64,000 nt of DNA, taken from Bdellovibrio svalbardensis. Lineage in GTDB: Bacteria > Bdellovibrionota > Bdellovibrionia > Bdellovibrionales > Bdellovibrionaceae. The translations under genes and the position numbers were made by a program. Shown in pieces: positions 17,001 to 26,099 of this stretch. Numbering within the stretch: the stretch's first letter is position 1; every line of letters begins with the position of its first letter. The stretch is taken from contig NZ_JANRMI010000003.1 of assembly GCF_029531655.1 (NCBI RefSeq), forward strand, positions 248,001 through 312,000, in the 5' to 3' direction. The notes beneath the pieces were generated by a model. That model saw only the letters and a program-made list of their open reading frames with translations, was not told the origin of the DNA and did not search any database.

Positions 17001-17654
17001 ATGAAAAAAATTGCTGTTGTACTCTCTGGCTGTGGCTTCCTCGACGGAAGTGAAATCACTGAATCTGTGAGCCTTCTAATTGCTTTGAACCAAGCAGGAG
17101 CAAAAGTTTCTTGCTTCGCCCCAGATATTGAATTTTCTGCAACCAATCATTTGAATGGCAATGTCACAACTGAAAAGCGTCAGCTTCTTTCTGAAGCGGC
17201 TCGCATTGCCCGCGGTGATATCAAAGCGCTTAGCACTTTGAAAACCAGTGACTTCGATGCGGTGGCGTTCCCTGGCGGATTCGGCGCTGCTAAAAATCTT
17301 TGTAACTGGGCAGAAAAAGGCGCAGCTTGCGAAGTGAATCCAGATGTAAAACGTGTTGTTCTTGAGTTCCATGCAGCAAGCAAACCCATCGGTGCTATTT
17401 GCATTGCACCTGTGATTATTGCAAAAGTTTTGGGCGAGCATAAAGTGACTGTGACTGTCGGCGATGATCAAGCGACGATTGCGGAAATCCTGAAAACTGG
17501 TGCTCAGCATGAAGAGTGTCCCGTGGACGACTACATCACTGATCGTGAAACAAAAGTTGTTTCGACACCTGCTTACATGTATGGAAACGCGAAGCCGAAT
17601 GAAGTCTTTGCTGGAATCTTTGGTCTTGCTCATGAATTAGTAGAATGGGCTTAA
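17001..17654 (+). CDS. elbB: ElbB-type DJ-1/PfpI superfamily protein
   Basis: This 217-aa protein matches ElbB (isoprenoid biosynthesis protein with glyoxalase activity): [18 protein letters not shown] at the start, [19 protein letters not shown] with the elbow cysteine, and [10 protein letters not shown]. It is cytoplasmic. AGGAGG lies 7 nt upstream of the ATG. It is followed 10 bp later by ddl, so the two may be co-transcribed. Confidence 0.92.
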   Translation: MKKIAVVLSGCGFLDGSEITESVSLLIALNQAGAKVSCFAPDIEFSATNHLNGNVTTEKRQLLSEAARIARGDIKALSTLKTSDFDAVAFPGGFGAAKNLCNWAEKGAACEVNPDVKRVVLEFHAASKPIGAICIAPVIIAKVLGEHKVTVTVGDDQATIAEILKTGAQHEECPVDDYITDRETKVVSTPAYMYGNAKPNEVFAGIFGLAHELVEWA

Positions 17655-17664
17655 GGGAATAAAA

Positions 17665-18753
17665 ATGAAAAAAGTAATTGCGCTTATTTTTGGTGGTAAA
17701 TCGGCAGAGCATGAAGTGTCACTTCGTTCAGCGAAAAATGTTGCCGATGCTTTGGATAAAGATCAATACACTCCAATTTTGATTGGTATTAGCAAAGAAG
17801 GCAGCTGGTATCGCTTTCCAGATATGACTGTTTTCAACAATAAAGCCATCGAAGACAAAGCACTTCCGGCGCAGGCCGAATCAGTCGCTTTGATCGCTTT
17901 GCAAGGCAGACCGGTTCTTTACTCTTTGAAGGACCATAGCAAAACTTCTTTGGACGTGGCGTTTCCGATCATGCATGGAACAATGGGTGAAGATGGCACC
18001 ATCCAAGGCCTTTTCAAAATGGTGCAATTGCCATTCGTAGGCTGCGGTGTCTGGTCTTCTGCGGCAGGCATGGACAAAGAAGTGATGAAACGACTTTTAG
18101 CAGAAGCAAGAATTCCAAATGCTCGCTATATGTTGCTCACTCCGTTTAAAAATAATTCTTATGAAGAGATCGCGGCAAAACTAGGTTCGCCTTTCTTCAT
18201 TAAACCTGCCAATGCAGGTTCATCTGTCGGCGTTCATAAAATCAAATCAGCCGCTGATTTTGGTCCTAAACTTAAAGACGCCTTCCAGTTTGACAACAAA
18301 GTTCTTGCAGAAGAGTTCATTCAAGGTCGCGAGATCGAGTGCTCTGTGATGGGTCATAACCACGCACCGAAAGCCTCTTTGCCTGGCGAAGTGATTCCTC
18401 AGCACGAGTTTTATTCTTACGAGGCGAAATACGTGGACGACAACGGCGCTTTGCTTGAGATCCCGGCCAAGCTCGATTCCGAAGTCACCAAACGATTGCA
18501 AGCCATGGCGGAGCAGACCTTCCATGTTATGGGCTGTGACGGACTGACTCGAGTCGACTTCTTCCTTAAGCCAAACGGTGAGCTCTATATCAACGAGATC
18601 AATACGATCCCTGGCTTCACGAAGATTTCAATGTATCCAAAAATGTGGGAAGCTACCGGTCTTTCTTACAAGGATTTGATCTCCAATCTGATCACCTTGG
18701 CCTTCGAAAAATACGAAGCAGAACAAAAACTAAAAACCAGCTATCTCGAATAG
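17665..18753 (+). CDS. ddl: D-alanine--D-alanine ligase
   Basis: ATP-dependent joining of two D-alanines for peptidoglycan precursors in the cytoplasm. Diagnostic pieces are [15 protein letters not shown] at the N-terminus, [39 protein letters not shown] and the metal-site end [12 protein letters not shown]. At 362 aa it has normal length for the family. It directly follows elbB and is followed immediately by a palindromic repeat that may end the transcript. Confidence 0.97.
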   Translation: MKKVIALIFGGKSAEHEVSLRSAKNVADALDKDQYTPILIGISKEGSWYRFPDMTVFNNKAIEDKALPAQAESVALIALQGRPVLYSLKDHSKTSLDVAFPIMHGTMGEDGTIQGLFKMVQLPFVGCGVWSSAAGMDKEVMKRLLAEARIPNARYMLLTPFKNNSYEEIAAKLGSPFFIKPANAGSSVGVHKIKSAADFGPKLKDAFQFDNKVLAEEFIQGREIECSVMGHNHAPKASLPGEVIPQHEFYSYEAKYVDDNGALLEIPAKLDSEVTKRLQAMAEQTFHVMGCDGLTRVDFFLKPNGELYINEINTIPGFTKISMYPKMWEATGLSYKDLISNLITLAFEKYEAEQKLKTSYLE

Positions 18754-18879
18754 CAGGCTGGTCAAAAAGGTTCAGGTGCGAGGCGGAGAGTCTCATCTGC
18801 AGCGCAGGCGTACTGTAGGTACGCCGAAGAGAAGGATGAGGCTCGACAACGAAGCAGATGAGCCTTTTTCACCGGCCTG
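18754..18879. repeat. 126-bp palindromic intergenic element, copy 1
   Basis: The ends CAGGCTGGTCAAAAAGG and CCTTTTTCACCGGCCTG are inverted complements at 15 of 17 bases, and the interior shares AGGCGGAG, GCAGGCGT, CGACAACG and CAGATG with a second copy at 36317-36439. It starts at the base after the ddl stop. It can fold into one long stem with CCTTTTT at the 3' side on either strand, so it may act as a bidirectional terminator. Confidence 0.8.
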
Positions 18880-18935
18880 AGGTTTCAGGACTTGTTGAGT
18901 TAAGCCGCAATGTTACCATGGAGACAGGAGTCTTC

Positions 18936-20072
18936 ATGGCAAAAAAAATGGGTTTGGTTCTCTCCGGCGGCGGGGCTCGCGGAGCCTACCAAGTTGGAAT
19001 TCTCGCAGCAGTTAAAGACATCGCACAACAATCAGGACTCCCACCCCGCTTCGACTACCTTTCCGGAGTCAGCGCTGGAGCCATAAATGCCAGCTCTCTC
19101 GCCTCCAACGCTCACGACTTCAATGCTTCGGTAGATAACTTAGTCAAGTTGTGGAGCAATCTTACCATCGATCAAGTGTTCTCCACAAATCCACTGACGA
19201 TGGGACGAATTGGTTTCCAGTGGATGAAGGATCTCTCGCTAGGCTCTTTGACTGGAACAACTCCCGGTGGTTCGCTTTTGGATACCACGCCACTTCGTCA
19301 AATGATTCATCAAAACATGGATTACGCGAAGGTCGAACAAAATATCAAAGACGGCCACCTCACAGCTTTGGCGGTCACTTCTGTCGACTATGCAAACTCG
19401 ACAACCGTAACCTTCGTACAAGGACATGAAAGCCTGCCGACCTGGGATAAGGGAAGAAAGCGCAGCGAAAAAGCGGCAATCTCCACTGAACACATCATGG
19501 CCTCTTCGGCGATCCCTTTGTTATTCCCACCCATTCAGGTGAATGATCGCTTTCACGGTGACGGTTCGGTCAGAAATCACGCTCCCTGCAGCCCGGTGAT
19601 TTATTTAGGTGCGGAAAAACTATTGGTGATTGGCGTACGAAAGCAATCGACAACGGCTCATGAGCGACGTGCCGTCGAAAACCAAATCTCTCCCAGCGTT
19701 GCCAGAGTCATGAATACGATTCTGAATGGTGTTCTCTTGGATGCCATCGAACAAGACATCGATCGTCTGAAAAGACTGAACGAGTACGCCATGGCCATCC
19801 CACCCGAGCAACATCATAAGGTGGCACTAAGACCCTTGGATTACTTGTTCATCTCCCCATCTGCCGACATTGGTGAAATGGCGATCCATAAGGCCCACAA
19901 GCTGCCAAGAATTATACGATATCTTTTAAAAGGATTGGGTTCTTTAGAAGATGCCAGCGAGATCATCAGCTATCTTCTTTTCGAGCCAAGCTTCTGCTCA
20001 GACCTCATCGAGATCGGCTACCAAGATGGCCTTGCCCACAAGGAACAAATAGCACAACTCCTCAGCAAATAG
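18936..20072 (+). CDS. patatin-like phospholipase
   Basis: A serine lipid acyl hydrolase of the patatin/RssA group (378 aa). It shows the oxyanion-hole loop SGGGARGAYQVG, the nucleophile elbow GVSAGAIN, and the dyad aspartate in HGDGSVRNHAP. No signal peptide is visible, so it is cytoplasmic or exported by another route. The ATG at 18936 was chosen because AGGAG lies 6 nt upstream and the conserved fold begins at once; an upstream open frame overlaps the palindromic repeat. Substrate is unknown; in predators such enzymes could act on prey lipids. Confidence 0.92.
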   Translation: MAKKMGLVLSGGGARGAYQVGILAAVKDIAQQSGLPPRFDYLSGVSAGAINASSLASNAHDFNASVDNLVKLWSNLTIDQVFSTNPLTMGRIGFQWMKDLSLGSLTGTTPGGSLLDTTPLRQMIHQNMDYAKVEQNIKDGHLTALAVTSVDYANSTTVTFVQGHESLPTWDKGRKRSEKAAISTEHIMASSAIPLLFPPIQVNDRFHGDGSVRNHAPCSPVIYLGAEKLLVIGVRKQSTTAHERRAVENQISPSVARVMNTILNGVLLDAIEQDIDRLKRLNEYAMAIPPEQHHKVALRPLDYLFISPSADIGEMAIHKAHKLPRIIRYLLKGLGSLEDASEIISYLLFEPSFCSDLIEIGYQDGLAHKEQIAQLLSK

Positions 20073-20091
20073 CTGAGGAGTAAAAACGAAC

Positions 20092-20811
20092 TTATTGGAG
20101 AGAGTTTTTAATTCCAAGGCCCTGCAAATTCAGATCAGTGCCACGGCTTACGAGCTCTTGAAATAAAGGTTTGAATTCTTCAGAGATCTTCTCTGACTTC
20201 ATTTTATTGAAAGCCGCACAGCTTTTCAAAACCGGAACCGCCAGTTGATCCGGAGTAAGTGTCGAAGTGGCTTCAATTTTTTTAGTCGCCACATTCCAAA
20301 GCTCTGAACGCATTAGAAAATAGGCCATTGATTCACTTTCTTTGCTTGGGCTGTTCACACAGTGAATACCGTATCCCGCCTTGTATTGCTTGTAAGTGTT
20401 GTTCGCGACAGGATGAACAATGATCAGGTACTTTGCCCCCTGTTTACTGGCTTCACTCAACACGTACTGAGTCAAAATCTGCCAGCGGTCGCCCAGATAG
20501 ATGTCTTTCAAATTGCGCGCTTCCGTCTTAAGATCACTAACGGTTTTCGCATCTAAATTGATGCGTAAACCATTGCGATATTGCTCTCGCAGCTGGTTAT
20601 CGTATTCGTTGATAAACACGTCATTAAGAGCCCAAGATGTTGTGCTAATTGTTCTTTCTTTGCCTTTTGAGTTTGCCTCAGAGCTGATAGGAAGTTGATC
20701 ATCAAATAACGACACCAACCCGACGATATCAGGAGGTGGTCTTTGTTCAGCAGGTTTTGTCGCACAAGATACTAACGAGAATAAAGAAAGTAATAGAATT
20801 AATCGAGACAT
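20092..20811 (-). CDS. unknown lipoprotein (239 aa)
   Basis: No family recognised. The product has a short lipoprotein signal (LFSLVSCATKP, Cys16), a Pro-rich linker and a soluble domain with a VLSEASKQGAKYLIIVHP segment that suggests an alpha/beta fold. The ATG at 20811 follows GGAGG; a longer frame upstream overlaps the terminator hairpin of the preceding gene and was rejected. Confidence 0.7.
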   Translation of the reverse strand: MSRLILLLSLFSLVSCATKPAEQRPPPDIVGLVSLFDDQLPISSEANSKGKERTISTTSWALNDVFINEYDNQLREQYRNGLRINLDAKTVSDLKTEARNLKDIYLGDRWQILTQYVLSEASKQGAKYLIIVHPVANNTYKQYKAGYGIHCVNSPSKESESMAYFLMRSELWNVATKKIEATSTLTPDQLAVPVLKSCAAFNKMKSEKISEEFKPLFQELVSRGTDLNLQGLGIKNSLQ

Positions 20812-20862
20812 GACAATCCTCCGAAAGAAAGCATAAGCATTTTGTGCTGCAGAGGCAAAAAT

Positions 20863-20886
20863 AAAGGCGGCCCCCCGACCGCCTTT
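20863..20886 (-). terminator. terminator after the collagen-like gene
   Basis: AAAGGCGG (20863-20870) pairs with CCGCCTTT (20879-20886); on the minus strand ATTTTTG follows. It ends transcription from the gene that stops at 20916. Confidence 0.75.
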
Positions 20887-20915
20887 CAAATTCATCGAAT
20901 TGAGGACATATTCCA

Positions 20916-21878
20916 TTAGTAACAAGTCAAAACACTATTCTTGTCGATGCAGACAGTTTGTGAAATCCCATCAACTCCTGGTTGTCCTTTGTCACCAGGC
21001 TCTCCCTCGGGCCCACGGTTTTTTTCGTTCCCCAAACTCAAGACAAAACCTCCGCAACTGAAGGAAGCACTGCCTGAGCGTCCATTTTCACCGCCCTCGC
21101 CGCCTTGACCACCCTCACCCCGCTCTCCACCACGACCGGGTTTGCGTTGAATGGAATATGTAAAGCCTTGATCATTTTTTATTTTCAACTCAAGAGTTCC
21201 AGAATCACCACCGTTTTTTCCATCTTGACCGGGATGACCTTTTTTCCCTTGGCCACCAATGCCACCCCCCGTTGCTCTTCTATTGCAAATTCCATTCGAA
21301 CCAAAAGCATCACCATCTGTTCCTGGAGAACCTTCGCTTCCCTTCATTGAAGGATCCGGATTGGCTCCCTTCAAACCCTTTCCCCCTCTTTCCCCACGAA
21401 GGACAAGATTCAATACCCCCTCAGCTCGTTCGACATCAATAAGGATATGACCGCCGGCCCGTCCCACCTTATTCGGTTCAGCTGTTTGATCTTCAGAAAA
21501 TGTCGTGATCAATCCCGCAGAGCTGAGATCCGCAACATGCAGCCTGATATTATTGCCTAAAGTATAAAGCACACCCCGTTCTGTGATCGTGAGTCGATCA
21601 AATTGAAATTCAAAATCTTGCTTGGTCAGACTTTCATTTTTTGCCAAAGACTCCTTCAGAGGCTCTTTACCGGACTCCTTTTGTGCAGCTGCAAGATCTT
21701 GAGCGTTGAGGATCTGCCCCGCATAGACATACATAGGTTCATCAATCACCAGGTCCCCGAATTTTTGTACGGCCACCATCGGCGCGGGCTCCTCTGTTTT
21801 TTTGTTATCCCGAACTTCCACGCAGGCGCACAGTTGGGTCATTGCGAACAATATAGATAGGGTCCATTTTGCTTTCAT
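20916..21878 (-). CDS. lipoprotein with collagen-like Gly-rich region
   Basis: The 320-aa product has a lipoprotein signal (TQLCAC, Cys19), a beta-rich domain to about residue 165, then glycine-rich segments with Gly-X-Y periodicity: RGERGGKGLKG, GSEGSPGTDGD, GIGGQGKKGHPGQDGKNGG, GRGGERGEGGQGGEGG and PEGEPGDKGQPG. These are interrupted, so a continuous collagen triple helix is not certain; a similar pattern occurs in other surface lipoproteins of this phylum. Two pairs of cysteines lie near the C-terminus. Likely exposed in the outer membrane; function unknown. Confidence 0.8.
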   Translation of the reverse strand: MKAKWTLSILFAMTQLCACVEVRDNKKTEEPAPMVAVQKFGDLVIDEPMYVYAGQILNAQDLAAAQKESGKEPLKESLAKNESLTKQDFEFQFDRLTITERGVLYTLGNNIRLHVADLSSAGLITTFSEDQTAEPNKVGRAGGHILIDVERAEGVLNLVLRGERGGKGLKGANPDPSMKGSEGSPGTDGDAFGSNGICNRRATGGGIGGQGKKGHPGQDGKNGGDSGTLELKIKNDQGFTYSIQRKPGRGGERGEGGQGGEGGENGRSGSASFSCGGFVLSLGNEKNRGPEGEPGDKGQPGVDGISQTVCIDKNSVLTCY

Positions 21879-22060
21879 TGAGATCTCCTTTTTAATTTGA
21901 ATGAACGGGAGATCGTCTTACAAAACGGGCACCGAACCGCCCGCAATCATGGCCTAGGAGATGTCCGGCGTACGGACTTTGGCCTGTGAACAGCTTTTGC
22001 ATAAGCTCTATTTTGCTCTCCCTGCAGGATGTAGGGATACAGCAACTCAAGGATGAGAAA

Positions 22061-22267
22061 ATGGAATACAGCAAGATTAACTACTTTGAAAAAGCAGACA
22101 CTCCGAAACACCGCGAGTTCATCATTTCCCAAAACAATTGCATACTTTGCGGCACCGTGCTGGAACTAAAACACATTGCCGATCGCGACAGTGATGAAGT
22201 GAAAGAAGAAGCTTTCTGCACTCATTGTGATGTCAAAACTCGTGCGAAAACGCATATCTTGAACTAG
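22061..22267 (+). CDS. small zinc-ribbon-like protein (68 aa)
   Basis: The product is short and hydrophilic with two CxxC knuckles (NNCILCGT and AFCTHCDV) about 29 residues apart, which could bind one zinc ion. The ATG at 22061 has AAGGATG at good distance; the frame is open further upstream but without support. It is an isolated gene, convergent with the aldehyde dehydrogenase-like gene. Function unknown. Confidence 0.7.
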   Translation: MEYSKINYFEKADTPKHREFIISQNNCILCGTVLELKHIADRDSDEVKEEAFCTHCDVKTRAKTHILN

Positions 22268-22314
22268 TAAACGTCAAAAATTTAGCACTGCTTTTCGTCA
22301 GGGAGTTGACGCTC

Positions 22315-23751
22315 TTAGAAGCCCGTCAACTTCTTAACATCAGAATAGAACGACCCGTTCCAGGCCATATCGATATTTCCAAAGCTCGACTGCTTGTGAC
22401 CAAAAATTATGTTGCTTAGAACGCCATCCTGGCCGCTCAGCCAAGAATTTTCCCAAACCCGGGCACATTCCAATTTCGACGCCACTTTTTGAACTTTCTC
22501 TTCCGGACCCCAGACAATTCCCGAGTGTCCCAGGTAAGATGTGTTCGCCCATTTAAAAGTTTCATGCTGGTATTTGACTGGAGTCACCAAAATCAACGGA
22601 CCATGAAGTTCGTCTTGTTGCATGACCGAGCAATTAGGAAGATCAATCATCACCGTGGGCTTTACAAAAAATCCCGGATGATCAAGGCGTTTTTCATTTG
22701 GCTTGATCCCCCAGAAAGACTTTCCGTGCTCTGAGATTCCGAATTGAGTTCTTTCGGAAATCATAGCCATGCGATCTTCGGCAATCAGCGGTGTCCACAC
22801 GGATTCTCCATCTGGCGAAGAAAGCGGTGTGAGCGTTTCCATATAGGTATGCAAGGCTTCCATGAATTCTTTTTGGAAGGACTCCAACACAAACAATCTG
22901 GAAGAGTTCCAGCACATCTGTCCTTGGCCCAACAAAAAAGGCTTCATAACTTCAGACATGCGACCTTTAAAATCAAAATCAGAAAGTACAATCGATGAGT
23001 TTTTGGCGCCGCCACTTAATTGAAGTTTCTTAAACTCCGCAAGGCCCGCTTTGGCAATCGCCGCCATGGAAGAACCGCGTCCCACTGCCGTCACCGCTCG
23101 AATACTAGGATGACCCGCGATGATTTGCGCGACATCGGAACCGCCTTGAATAATCTGCACCAGACCAGGCAGAGCTTGAATGGCCTGAAGAGCCTCACCA
23201 ATAATCTGCCCCGTGACCGGAGAAAGCTCTGACACCTTTAAGATCACAACATTTCCCGCAGCCAAGGCTGGCGCCATACGCTCCATCACTAAGCGCAAAG
23301 ATAAACTCCACGGAGTGATGATTCCCACGATCCCCACCGGGCGCGGTTGCAGATGTCCATCTTGAGTGACTAGCAGACTTTGTGACAAATTCTGTGAATT
23401 ATATCTTAAGTGAGAAATCGCAACCTTGATGCTATTTTCCAAAACAAAACTTTTTGGCAAACCTTGATGGAGCGCTTCTAGACAGGCATAGCGATCCGCA
23501 TGGGTTTCCAGGTGATTTGCGAAATCCGCTAAAAGTTGCGCCCGATCATCAGCGGTTTGATTTTCAATCTGCTGCAATGCTTTTTTTGAACCCTGGATGG
23601 CTTTAATAACATCCATCGCATCCGATTGCGCGACTGAAGAAAGATCCGACCCATCGAAGGGAGATTTCTTTATGAAAGTCTTTGCACTTTCGGAGGCGAC
23701 AAAGGCACCTCCGATAAAATTGAGCAGATTTAAATTGAGATCCAAAATCAC
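22315..23751 (-). CDS. aldehyde dehydrogenase-like protein with altered active site
   Basis: The 478-aa sequence has the whole aldehyde dehydrogenase fold: a Rossmann part with IITPWSL, the cofactor lysine in ILKVSELSP, and the nucleophile Cys280 in GQGQMC. Two residues that are nearly invariant in active enzymes differ: the Asn of TPWN is Ser149, and the general-base Glu of ELGGK is Gln244 within an altered QLSGGAKNS stretch. It may be slow, work on thioesters or have lost activity. The start codon is GTG (23749-23751) with TAGGA close upstream. It lies 18 bp downstream of the chemotaxis operon and on the same strand. Confidence 0.85.
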   Translation of the reverse strand: MILDLNLNLLNFIGGAFVASESAKTFIKKSPFDGSDLSSVAQSDAMDVIKAIQGSKKALQQIENQTADDRAQLLADFANHLETHADRYACLEALHQGLPKSFVLENSIKVAISHLRYNSQNLSQSLLVTQDGHLQPRPVGIVGIITPWSLSLRLVMERMAPALAAGNVVILKVSELSPVTGQIIGEALQAIQALPGLVQIIQGGSDVAQIIAGHPSIRAVTAVGRGSSMAAIAKAGLAEFKKLQLSGGAKNSSIVLSDFDFKGRMSEVMKPFLLGQGQMCWNSSRLFVLESFQKEFMEALHTYMETLTPLSSPDGESVWTPLIAEDRMAMISERTQFGISEHGKSFWGIKPNEKRLDHPGFFVKPTVMIDLPNCSVMQQDELHGPLILVTPVKYQHETFKWANTSYLGHSGIVWGPEEKVQKVASKLECARVWENSWLSGQDGVLSNIIFGHKQSSFGNIDMAWNGSFYSDVKKLTGF

Positions 23752-23769
23752 GTCCTACAAAAAGAAAAC

Positions 23770-25335
23770 TTAGTACAAGTTTTGGTTTCGGTACTGCATA
23801 AGATACGCAGAAAGCATATCTGCTTTAAGTACCTCATCTGCCACACCAATTTCAATTGCTTTTTGTGGACCGAATGGAAACTGAGCTTCTTCGGGATGCT
23901 GCACGACAGTGGCTCCTCCCATTTTTTGCACATCGATCAAACCGTCCACCCCATCAGAACCGAATCCACCCAATAACACTGCAAAAACTCCCTTATTAAA
24001 AGAAGCCGCCGCCGACTGAAAGAGGACATTGCTGGAAGGAAGCTGCGAAGCCACGGGCGTTCCTTTGGCGATCTTCAAAACCGGTCCCTGAGGCCCGACA
24101 GCGACACGACCATGATGTTCGGCCGGAATAAAATAGACATGACCCATACGTAAAAAATCACCATCTTTAGCAACCACTGGGGTCACTTTCGAAGATGTTT
24201 TCAATTTACCAATGTATGCGGTCACGAAATTGGCAACCGTACTGCACGAAACTACAACCGGTGGAGTATCCGCAGCCAAGCCTTTTACAAGCTTCTCTAA
24301 AGCGTCGGCACTGCCCGCATTACCACCGACCACCACCACTTTCAGTTCCGCAGCTCTTTTACCTGCGGGTTTGGCTGGTAATGCAGATTTAATTTCCATG
24401 ACAGCGGGTGCTTCTTTAATTTTTTTAAGGATATTCACAGAAGCAGCCGCACGCACTTTATCAACGAGCATGCCTGCAAGGTCTTTTAAAACCGCTGGGT
24501 CAAACTGAGAAGGCTTATGCACAAATTCGACCGCCCCCAGCTCCAAAGATTTCAAGGCGGCATCGCCCGTACTTGCAAGAGATGAAACCATCACCACTGG
24601 AATCGGATGATGCTTCATAATCTTTTCCAAGAACATCACACCTGACATCTTTGGCATCTCAATATCCAAGGTCATTACATCAGGTTTCTTATTCAAAATA
24701 AGTTCGCGGGCCTGGTAAGCGTCGGCAGCAGCACCGACAACCTCAAGTCCACTCTTGGTAAAAATATTGGTAAAAAGAGTTCTGACCGTCGCAGAGTCAT
24801 CCACGACCAACACTTTAATATTTTTTGCGACATTGAGGGGCTTGAATCCCGAAACGTCCACTGGCCGCTGTTCAGAGCCCGCATTGTCTTTAGAAGAATT
24901 ATGTAAAACTTCGAAAGTGGCTGTATTTAATTTGATAGTGCGTGCATGCTCGCCCGCCAAATTCTTTTCAATGATTGGTATATTGAGTTCGCGCAGCATT
25001 TTTTCCGCAAGTTCAATATTGCGAACACCGACACCATTTCCCAAAGAAGAAACGCTGATAACATTCGCACCACCGTAGATTTTCGCTTGAAGCTTGCTGC
25101 GATTGGCACCCAGACGAACACATTCATCCACTAGTGCCGGAATGGCAAAGGCCCCATAACGAGTATTCAAAACTTCGTTGCCCATGCCCTCTGCCAACAG
25201 GTAATGATTCAAACCACCAATGCGAGTTGTAGGGTCATAAATTGCCACTGCAACACAGGAGCCCAACAGAGTTGAGATGATCGTTTCCTCTTTAAAGGCT
25301 GCCATCTTACCAGGAAACAAATAATGGGAGTTCAC
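23770..25335 (-). CDS. CheD-receiver-CheB fusion with degenerate esterase domain
   Basis: Three chemotaxis domains are joined in 521 aa. Residues 1-160 are CheD, the chemoreceptor glutamine deamidase, with Cys27 in LLGSCVAV, His44 in GGLNHYLL and Thr22, so it looks active. Residues about 170-290 are a receiver with the VVDD acidic pair, phospho-site Asp224 in LDIEMPKMSG and Lys in VHKP. Residues about 330-521 align with CheB methylesterase, but the catalytic serine of GASTGG is Asn339 (VGGNAGS) and the catalytic histidine of QHMP is Ser365; only Asp461 (GFGSDG) remains. Its start overlaps the cheW stop by ATGA. Function inferred: a phosphorylation-gated deamidase. Confidence 0.9.
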   Translation of the reverse strand: MNSHYLFPGKMAAFKEETIISTLLGSCVAVAIYDPTTRIGGLNHYLLAEGMGNEVLNTRYGAFAIPALVDECVRLGANRSKLQAKIYGGANVISVSSLGNGVGVRNIELAEKMLRELNIPIIEKNLAGEHARTIKLNTATFEVLHNSSKDNAGSEQRPVDVSGFKPLNVAKNIKVLVVDDSATVRTLFTNIFTKSGLEVVGAAADAYQARELILNKKPDVMTLDIEMPKMSGVMFLEKIMKHHPIPVVMVSSLASTGDAALKSLELGAVEFVHKPSQFDPAVLKDLAGMLVDKVRAAASVNILKKIKEAPAVMEIKSALPAKPAGKRAAELKVVVVGGNAGSADALEKLVKGLAADTPPVVVSCSTVANFVTAYIGKLKTSSKVTPVVAKDGDFLRMGHVYFIPAEHHGRVAVGPQGPVLKIAKGTPVASQLPSSNVLFQSAAASFNKGVFAVLLGGFGSDGVDGLIDVQKMGGATVVQHPEEAQFPFGPQKAIEIGVADEVLKADMLSAYLMQYRNQNLY

Positions 25336-26099
25336 GCCGCCACCAATCTTTCGATATCCAAGACCATGACACTGCGCTGGTCTTTAATGAAAAAGTTACG
25401 AATGAAAGGTACTGAAATTATCACTGAACTGGATTCAATACTTTGCAAATCTTTATCACAAACACTCATAAGTTCATCTGTCTCTGCAACCTGCAACGAA
25501 AAGCGCGTCCCCTCAAATTCACAGATCACATAGAGGAACTGAGTCTTCTCATTCTTTTGAAAGCCATAGTCCTGCAAACTAACTACAGGAAGAGCATCTC
25601 CTCTGAATGGAATAACCCCAAGCAAGCCTTCGCGCTTTTCAGGCAAAGGATACAACGGGAGTGCACCGCTAATCTCGACGACATATTTAATGGGAACCAC
25701 AAATTCCTGGCCTGCCACCTTACAACGAAGATAGAGACTTTCCCCCTGCAACTCGGCAGTTAAAGCAAACTGCACCCCATATTCAGGAGAATCTTTTTTT
25801 GTCTCTTGGAGGTTATCCACATACTTCTTCGCAGTACGAAGAGCCTGAACAAGATCCTCTGGCGTGGCAAAAACATCGAGCTTATCTAAAAAGCCCTGAA
25901 ACCATGCCGACAGATATTCAAATTCATTACTTTTTGCATCGACAATCCAATTTTGACACTGCTCGCGGATTTCAGCGCGAACTCGTTTCAATGTGGAGTC
26001 ATCCAGAAGATCAGCAAACTTTTCCAGCTCTGCATTCAAGCTGGTTAAATAATAACCCTTGAGTTCCGCCGTAAAGTCATCACCGAAGAAATCGCTCAT
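25332..26099 (-). CDS. cheW: CheW-domain adaptor with helical N-terminal extension
   Basis: The C-terminal part (about residues 105-255) is a CheW/SH3-like fold that couples receptors to CheA, with VVPIKYVVEISG, LLGVIPFRGDALPVVSL and VMVLDIERL. About 100 extra residues at the N-terminus are predicted helical and rich in charged residues; they are not present in ordinary CheW (about 160 aa). The gene is coupled by ATGA overlaps to cheA upstream and to the cheD/cheB fusion downstream. Confidence 0.88.
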   Translation of the reverse strand: MSDFFGDDFTAELKGYYLTSLNAELEKFADLLDDSTLKRVRAEIREQCQNWIVDAKSNEFEYLSAWFQGFLDKLDVFATPEDLVQALRTAKKYVDNLQETKKDSPEYGVQFALTAELQGESLYLRCKVAGQEFVVPIKYVVEISGALPLYPLPEKREGLLGVIPFRGDALPVVSLQDYGFQKNEKTQFLYVICEFEGTRFSLQVAETDELMSVCDKDLQSIESSSVIISVPFIRNFFIKDQRSVMVLDIERLVAA

